In this document: in pieces, positions 14,231 through 18,042 of the stretch
How the letters are laid out: each line of letters starts with the position of its first letter
How positions within the stretch are numbered: position 1 is the first letter of the stretch
From: Pectinatus sp.
Lineage (GTDB): Bacteria; Bacillota; Negativicutes; Selenomonadales; Selenomonadaceae
Length of the DNA: 18,042 nt
Direction: 5' to 3'
Assembly (NCBI GenBank): GCA_020025075.1
Contig: JAHHSR010000031.1
Coordinates: 1-18,042 of the forward strand
The notes under the pieces: generated by a model
The model's input: the letters and a program-made list of their open reading frames with translations, nothing else
What the model was told of the DNA's origin: nothing
Database searches by the model: none
Program-made: the position numbers and the translations under genes

Positions 14231-15313
14231 ATGAAAAATGACAGATTATCGCGCTTGCGCAAGCTGTTTACGGAAAAAGGAGCTTGCGCCATCTTGGTCA
14301 CCAAGGAAGTAAATGTTCACTATTTCAGCGGCTTTCGCGGTGATAGCACAGCACTTTTGATTACGCCAGATAAGGAATATCTCATCACAGACTCTCGCTA
14401 TACGGAACAGGCTGAACAGCAGACAAAATATCAAATTGTCGAACAAAAGCAGGGGCTTTGGAAGAAGATAGCCGAGCTTGTAGAAACGGAAAAAATCAAG
14501 CGTCTTGCTTTTGAAGGCAATGCCCTGATTTTTGATGACCATGCTGCCTTGCAGGAATTATTGCCGCATGTGAAAATCAATGTCCCACTTTCACTCGATG
14601 GCTTGCGCGCCATTAAGGAACCGGGCGAAATAGAACTCATAAAAAAGGCCATTGCAATAAGCGATATGGCTTTTGACCATATTTTAGGCTTTATTCGCCC
14701 TGGCATTTCGGAAATTGACGTCGCAGCGGAAATGGAAGACTTCATGCGCAAGCATGGCAGCGAAAGACCGGCCTTTACGACTATTGTTGCTTCGGGCGAA
14801 AGAGGAAGTTTGCCGCATGGCATTGCTTCAGAAAAGTTGATAAAAGCTGGCGAATTTGTTACAATGGATTTCGGCGCTGTTTATGCTGGCTACCATTCTG
14901 ATATTACGCGTACCATATGCATGGGCAAGGCGACTGAAAAGCAGAAGGAACTATATGATATGGTTTTAAAAGCTCATCTTATGGGTATTGCCGATATCAA
15001 ATGTGGCGAAAACGGCAAAGTCATTGATGCACCTTCTCGCAAATTTATTCTCGATTACATTGAAGCACACCATGAAGGAGCATATGGCCACGGCCTTGGT
15101 CATGGAGTCGGTCTTGAAATTCATGAATTGCCGCGCCTTTCTCCTTCGGCAGAAAAGATTATGGTCGAGGAAAATATGCTTGTCACGGTTGAACCGGGCG
15201 TCTATATCAAAGGATATGGCGGCCTGAGAATTGAAGATACGGTTCTCGTGACCAAAGATGGTGGCAAGCCTCTCACACAGGCAAGGAAGGATTTAATAGA
15301 ACTCGATATTTAA
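14231..15313 (+). CDS. M24 family Xaa-Pro peptidase (YqhT/PepP-like)
   Basis: A 360-residue metallopeptidase of the pita-bread fold. A creatinase-like N-terminal domain (about 1-125) precedes the M24 domain. The five metal ligands are all visible: Asp213 (MDFGA), Asp224 (HSDITRT), His291 (GHGLGHGVG), Glu321 (EPGVY) and Glu335 (RIEDT). Members cleave an Xaa-Pro bond; whether it is a dipeptidase (prolidase) or an aminopeptidase P cannot be told from sequence alone. GGAGG (14217-14221) lies 9 nt before the ATG, and the gene is probably in one transcript with aroQ. The efp neighbour is conserved in many Bacillota. Confidence 0.95.
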   Translation: MKNDRLSRLRKLFTEKGACAILVTKEVNVHYFSGFRGDSTALLITPDKEYLITDSRYTEQAEQQTKYQIVEQKQGLWKKIAELVETEKIKRLAFEGNALIFDDHAALQELLPHVKINVPLSLDGLRAIKEPGEIELIKKAIAISDMAFDHILGFIRPGISEIDVAAEMEDFMRKHGSERPAFTTIVASGERGSLPHGIASEKLIKAGEFVTMDFGAVYAGYHSDITRTICMGKATEKQKELYDMVLKAHLMGIADIKCGENGKVIDAPSRKFILDYIEAHHEGAYGHGLGHGVGLEIHELPRLSPSAEKIMVEENMLVTVEPGVYIKGYGGLRIEDTVLVTKDGGKPLTQARKDLIELDI

Positions 15314-15383
15314 ATTCTCTGGGTGAGGCGTTCGCAAGGGTAAAGAGTTGGTATTTTTGCCGCTTGATATAAATTTATGAAAG

Positions 15384-15413
15384 TACATCTTCGTCAGTAT
15401 GCTGGAAGATGTA
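15384..15413 (+). other. Strong stem-loop in the efp leader
   Basis: TACATCTTC (15384-15392) pairs perfectly with GAAGATGTA (15405-15413). Inside, CAG (15395-15397) pairs with CTG (15402-15404) around TATG, leaving a two-base bulge. It ends 11 nt before the efp ribosome site, and no U-tract follows. It could control efp translation or mRNA stability after the peptidase gene. Confidence 0.65.
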
Positions 15414-15439
15414 TGGATATTGATGGAGGTTTTCTTTTT

Positions 15440-15997
15440 ATGATTTCGAGCAGTGATTTTCGTACAGGCCTTACTTTGGAAATTGATAACGGAGTATGGC
15501 AGATTGTTGATTTCCAACATGTAAAGCCGGGCAAAGGTGCAGCATTCGTCCGCACGAAAATTAAGAATGTGCAGACAGGCGCTGTTGTCGAACGCACGTT
15601 CAACCCCAATGAAAAGTTGCCGGCAGCTCATCTGGAAACAAAGCAGATGCAGTTCTTGTATGAAAGCGATGGCATGTATACTTTCATGGACAATGAAACC
15701 TATGAACAGATTGAACTGAGCAAGGCGCAGCTTGGCGATGCTCTGAATTTCCTCAAGGAAAATATGGATATCAATTTGCAGCTGTTCAAGGAAAAGATTA
15801 TTGGCATTTCCCTGCCTAATTCCGTCGTCTTGGAAGTTACGGAATGTGAACCGAGTGTCAAGGGTGATACAGCTACGGGCGCTACAAAAATGGCTACGGT
15901 AGAAACAGGTTATGAAGTTCGTGTGCCTCTTTTTGTCAACCAGGGTGATAAATTACGCATTGATACGCGTACAGGTAATTATATCGAACGCGCTTAA
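15440..15997 (+). CDS. efp: Translation elongation factor P
   Basis: EF-P (185 residues, normal length) binds ribosomes stalled at polyproline and promotes peptide bond formation. The start is ATG 15440 (MISSSDFRTGLTLEIDNG), with GGAGGT (15425-15430) 9 nt upstream. An ATG at 15377 would read through the leader hairpin and is rejected. The three beta-barrel domains are visible, with the tip of domain I, KPGKGAAF, carrying Lys32, the residue modified in other bacteria. Modification genes are not in this window. The C-terminus ends GDKLRIDTRTGNYIERA, as usual. It is last in the aroQ-peptidase-efp run and is followed by a terminator. Confidence 0.98.
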   Translation: MISSSDFRTGLTLEIDNGVWQIVDFQHVKPGKGAAFVRTKIKNVQTGAVVERTFNPNEKLPAAHLETKQMQFLYESDGMYTFMDNETYEQIELSKAQLGDALNFLKENMDINLQLFKEKIIGISLPNSVVLEVTECEPSVKGDTATGATKMATVETGYEVRVPLFVNQGDKLRIDTRTGNYIERA

Positions 15998-16002
15998 CGA
16001 TT

Positions 16003-16039
16003 GGGCGGGTTGCGCTTACGGCGCGACCTGCCTTATTTT
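16003..16039 (+). terminator. Terminator after efp
   Basis: A 13-pair stem (16003-16015 with 16021-16033) includes three G-U pairs, with the loop TTACG and a short T-rich tail (TTATTTTC). It lies just after the efp stop codon. Confidence 0.75.
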
Positions 16040-16112
16040 CATATAATATTTTTATAAAAAATTATCTCATTTTTGTTTTTATTCAGAAAAATAATTGAGG
16101 GGGAGATTGGCG

Positions 16113-17864
16113 ATGGCAAAGTCATATCATTGGGATTTATCAAAAATTTTCGCATCTGATGAAGATGTAAAAAAGACGATTATTGCAGTCAAAGAGGGAT
16201 TAAAAGAACTTGATAAACTCAAAAAAGCGCCAGAAAAGCATATTTACGAAATAATGGAACTGCGCACGAAGATTTGCCGCAATATGGATAGGCTTGCTAG
16301 TTATGCAGAAATGAAACGCGATGAAAATAGCAAGGTAGCCAAGAGTCAGAAATTGGCTAGTGAAATGGAAATATTGACCAATGAAGTGGGAGCAAGCTTT
16401 TCCTTCTTGCCGCCGTGCCTTTTGCAATTGACGCCGGAACAGTGGACAGAACTAAAGAAAGACCAGCGCTATGAATTTTACTCTTTGTTCTTTGAACGCG
16501 TCTTGCGTGAAAAGCAGCATCGGCTCAGCAAGGAGCAAGAATATATTATTTCCTCTTATCGTGATGTTGCTCGGGCAAGCCACAATGCTTTTTATATGCT
16601 CTCTTATGCTGATATGAAGTTTCCCAAACTGGAACAGACAGATGAAGAATTAAATCATTCAAGCTTTGTTAAAATGCTCTTTAGCAAAAATCGCGCTTTG
16701 CGCAAGGAAGCATTTGAAAAGTTCTATGCAACTTATCGCGGTGTCGAAAACACCATTGCTGCTACCTTGGCTGGCAATGTCAAGGGAGTAATTACCGAAG
16801 CTAAACTGAGAAATTTCCAATCAGCGCGCGAAATGGCTCTTTTTGATGACAATGTTGATTTAAAGGTTTATGATGCCCTTTTGGCTAGCGTTCATAAGGC
16901 TTTTCCTGCTATTTACGATTATTTTGCTCTTAAAAAGCAGCTTTTAGGGGTCGATGAATATCATATGTATGACGTTTATACTAACGTCTCTGATTACGAT
17001 CGCAAGGTTACCTTTGAAGAAGCGCAGCAGATTGTCAAGGAAGCTTTAAAGCCGATGGGCGAAGAATACCTTTCCATTGTCCAGAAAGCCTTTGATGAAA
17101 ATTGGATAGATGTTTATCCGGGTGAGGGCAAGCGCAATGGGGCTTATTCGGGCGGTTGCTATGATTCAGCTCCTTATATTCTCATGAATTTTAATGATAA
17201 TCTCGAATCAGTATTTACTCTAATTCATGAAATGGGTCACTCAGTGCACAGTTATCTGTCTCGTGCTAATAATCAGTATTTGTACTCTGAATATACGATT
17301 TTTGTTGCTGAAGTTGCCTCGACGACAAATGAAATGCTCCTTATCCATTATCTGATGGAACATAGCAAGAGTGAAGAAGAAAAGGTTTACCTGCTCAATT
17401 ACTACACAGAAATGTTTAAGTCCACCGTTATTCGCCAGACGATGTTTGCAGAATTTGAAAAGATAATTCATGAAAAGGCAGAAGCAGGCGAAGCACTTAC
17501 AGCGCAGGATTTCAAAAAAATTTATCATGACCTTGTCAAACTTTATTTTGGAGAAAGCGTTGTTGCTGACGACGAAATTGCCTTGGAATGGGCGAGAATA
17601 CCGCATTTTTATACCGATTTTTACGTCTATAAGTATGCGACGGGATTTTCAGCAGCAGCTGTACTCTCTAAACGCATTCTCTCCGGCAAGAAGGAAGCAC
17701 TCGATGCTTATTTCAACTTCCTCAAAGATGGCAACAAGCACTTCCCACTTGACCAGCTCAAAAAGGCTGGTGCCGACATGGCCAACCCGCAGATTGTTGA
17801 TTCAGGTCTTGAACAGTTCGGTGAAGCTGTCAAGCAGCTTAAGGAATTAGTCTGCAAAAAGTAA
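16113..17864 (+). CDS. pepF: Oligoendopeptidase F (M3 family)
   Basis: A 583-residue cytoplasmic zinc endopeptidase that degrades medium-sized peptides. The zinc motif HEMGH (His372, Glu373, His376), preceded by FTLI, and the third ligand region EVASTTNE (Glu400) are intact. The N-terminal half has the typical helical PepF part (about 1-185), and the segment YSGGCYDSAPYILMNFNDNLESVFTL is a PepF hallmark. The start is ATG 16113 (MAKSYHWDL). GAGGGGGAG (16097-16105) lies 7 nt upstream and overlaps a rejected TTG start at 16095. TATAAT at 16042-16047 is a candidate -10 box without a clear -35. It is monocistronic, with its own terminator. Confidence 0.95.
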   Translation: MAKSYHWDLSKIFASDEDVKKTIIAVKEGLKELDKLKKAPEKHIYEIMELRTKICRNMDRLASYAEMKRDENSKVAKSQKLASEMEILTNEVGASFSFLPPCLLQLTPEQWTELKKDQRYEFYSLFFERVLREKQHRLSKEQEYIISSYRDVARASHNAFYMLSYADMKFPKLEQTDEELNHSSFVKMLFSKNRALRKEAFEKFYATYRGVENTIAATLAGNVKGVITEAKLRNFQSAREMALFDDNVDLKVYDALLASVHKAFPAIYDYFALKKQLLGVDEYHMYDVYTNVSDYDRKVTFEEAQQIVKEALKPMGEEYLSIVQKAFDENWIDVYPGEGKRNGAYSGGCYDSAPYILMNFNDNLESVFTLIHEMGHSVHSYLSRANNQYLYSEYTIFVAEVASTTNEMLLIHYLMEHSKSEEEKVYLLNYYTEMFKSTVIRQTMFAEFEKIIHEKAEAGEALTAQDFKKIYHDLVKLYFGESVVADDEIALEWARIPHFYTDFYVYKYATGFSAAAVLSKRILSGKKEALDAYFNFLKDGNKHFPLDQLKKAGADMANPQIVDSGLEQFGEAVKQLKELVCKK

Positions 17865-17881
17865 TTGTCTTTTATATATTA

Positions 17882-17910
17882 AAAAAGGCTGCCTTTTGGC
17901 AGCCCTTTTT
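17882..17910 (+). terminator. Rho-independent terminator of pepF
   Basis: GGCTGCC (17887-17893) pairs with GGCAGCC (17898-17904) around TTTT. It is flanked by an A run before and, after one C, a T run (17906-17910), and lies about 20 nt after the pepF stop codon. Confidence 0.9.
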
Positions 17911-17931
17911 AATGCATAAAAAAATAAACAA

Positions 17932-17963
17932 ATTTCAATCCACGCTCGCGCTATGAAGCGAAC
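17932..17963 (-). CRISPR. Single CRISPR-repeat-like sequence (type I-C style)
   Basis: ATTTCAATCCACGCTCGCG (17932-17950) matches the conserved half of type I-C repeats, read in reverse. Counting to AAC at 17963 gives 32 nt, the usual repeat length. The other half seems degenerate: CGCT (17943-17946) can still pair with AGCG (17957-17960). In repeat orientation (minus strand) it is followed to the left by a T-rich stretch and the pepF terminator, so it would be a terminal or solitary repeat. No second copy is visible in the 79 bases to the right, so an array is not proven. Confidence 0.45.
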
Positions 17964-17996
17964 GAAATAAAACGATTATAGTATATATTTTGAACC

Positions 17997-18020
17997 TCCC
18001 CCACTTATAGAAGTGGGGGA
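17997..18020. mobile_element. Hairpin resembling an IS200/IS605-type element end
   Basis: TCCCCCACTT (17997-18006) pairs perfectly with AAGTGGGGGA (18011-18020) around the tetraloop ATAG. Subterminal hairpins of this CCCCACTT...AAGTGGGG kind are familiar from ends of IS200/IS605-family elements carrying tnpA and/or tnpB. No transposase gene falls inside the remaining 22 bases, so the element body, if present, begins after 18042. The lack of a T run argues against a plain terminator. Confidence 0.5.
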
Positions 18021-18042
18021 TTCTTGAGAAGTCTGATACACG

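Noticed and set aside
15377..15439. Upstream ATG extension of efp
   Set aside because: It would translate the leader hairpin and the ribosome site. EF-P proteins start at the 15440 equivalent.
479..17864. A novel multi-gene defence or biosynthetic system
   Set aside because: All sizeable genes have clear housekeeping families and known syntenic partners. No unexplained gene cluster is present within the window.
17932..18042. A complete CRISPR array
   Set aside because: Only one repeat-like copy is visible, so no repeat-spacer periodicity can be claimed.

Overview
This window looks like a stretch of chromosomal core genome from a moderately AT-rich Bacillota (Firmicutes) bacterium. Several neighbour pairs known from Bacillus subtilis are kept: ywiB-argS, rpoE-pyrG, mltG(yrrL)-trmR(yrrM)-trhP(yrrO) and aroQ(yqhS)-yqhT-efp. 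Strong purine-rich ribosome sites, TTG/GTG starts, sigma-A-type promoters and U-tract hairpin terminators agree with this. My tentative guess is an anaerobic Negativicutes or clostridial lineage. That is inferred from gene style, and no 16S gene is present to test it.

Layout. Positions 1-197 hold the 3' part of a tRNA-Asn, a CAU-anticodon tRNA and a terminator. An AT-rich gap with a good promoter leads to a DUF2156 protein (479-1366) with its own terminator. A second near-consensus promoter starts the DUF1934-argS-rpoE run (1505-3955), followed by pyrG (4031-5635). Back-to-back terminators then separate pyrG from two minus-strand genes, an M18 aminopeptidase (5725-7131) and a CNNM/CBS-CorC membrane protein (7282-8583). 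A LysR-type regulator (8847-9728) diverges from the latter across a palindrome-rich spacer.

Next come thymidine kinase, mltG, trmR and trhP (9833-13511). mltG and trmR overlap, and mltG is preceded by an overlapping 8-codon mini-ORF. trmR and trhP would together make 5-methoxyuridine at the tRNA wobble position. The run aroQ, M24 X-Pro peptidase and efp (13787-15997) follows. AroQ feeds the shikimate pathway, which supplies the prephenate that TrhP is known to use. EF-P and the X-Pro peptidase both concern proline-containing peptides. An oligoendopeptidase F gene (16113-17864) ends the coding part. The last 130 bases change character: a single copy resembling a type I-C CRISPR repeat sits next to a perfect hairpin of the kind found at IS200/IS605 element ends. 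A mobile or defence-related locus may begin just outside the window.

I found no clearly new multi-gene system. The best leads are RNA-level. trhP has no local Shine-Dalgarno; a good one lies about 50 nt upstream and a predicted hairpin would bring it to normal spacing. A 15-bp hairpin without a U-tract sits between rpoE and pyrG. The efp leader has a strong stem-loop. The delta factor lacks its usual acidic tail.
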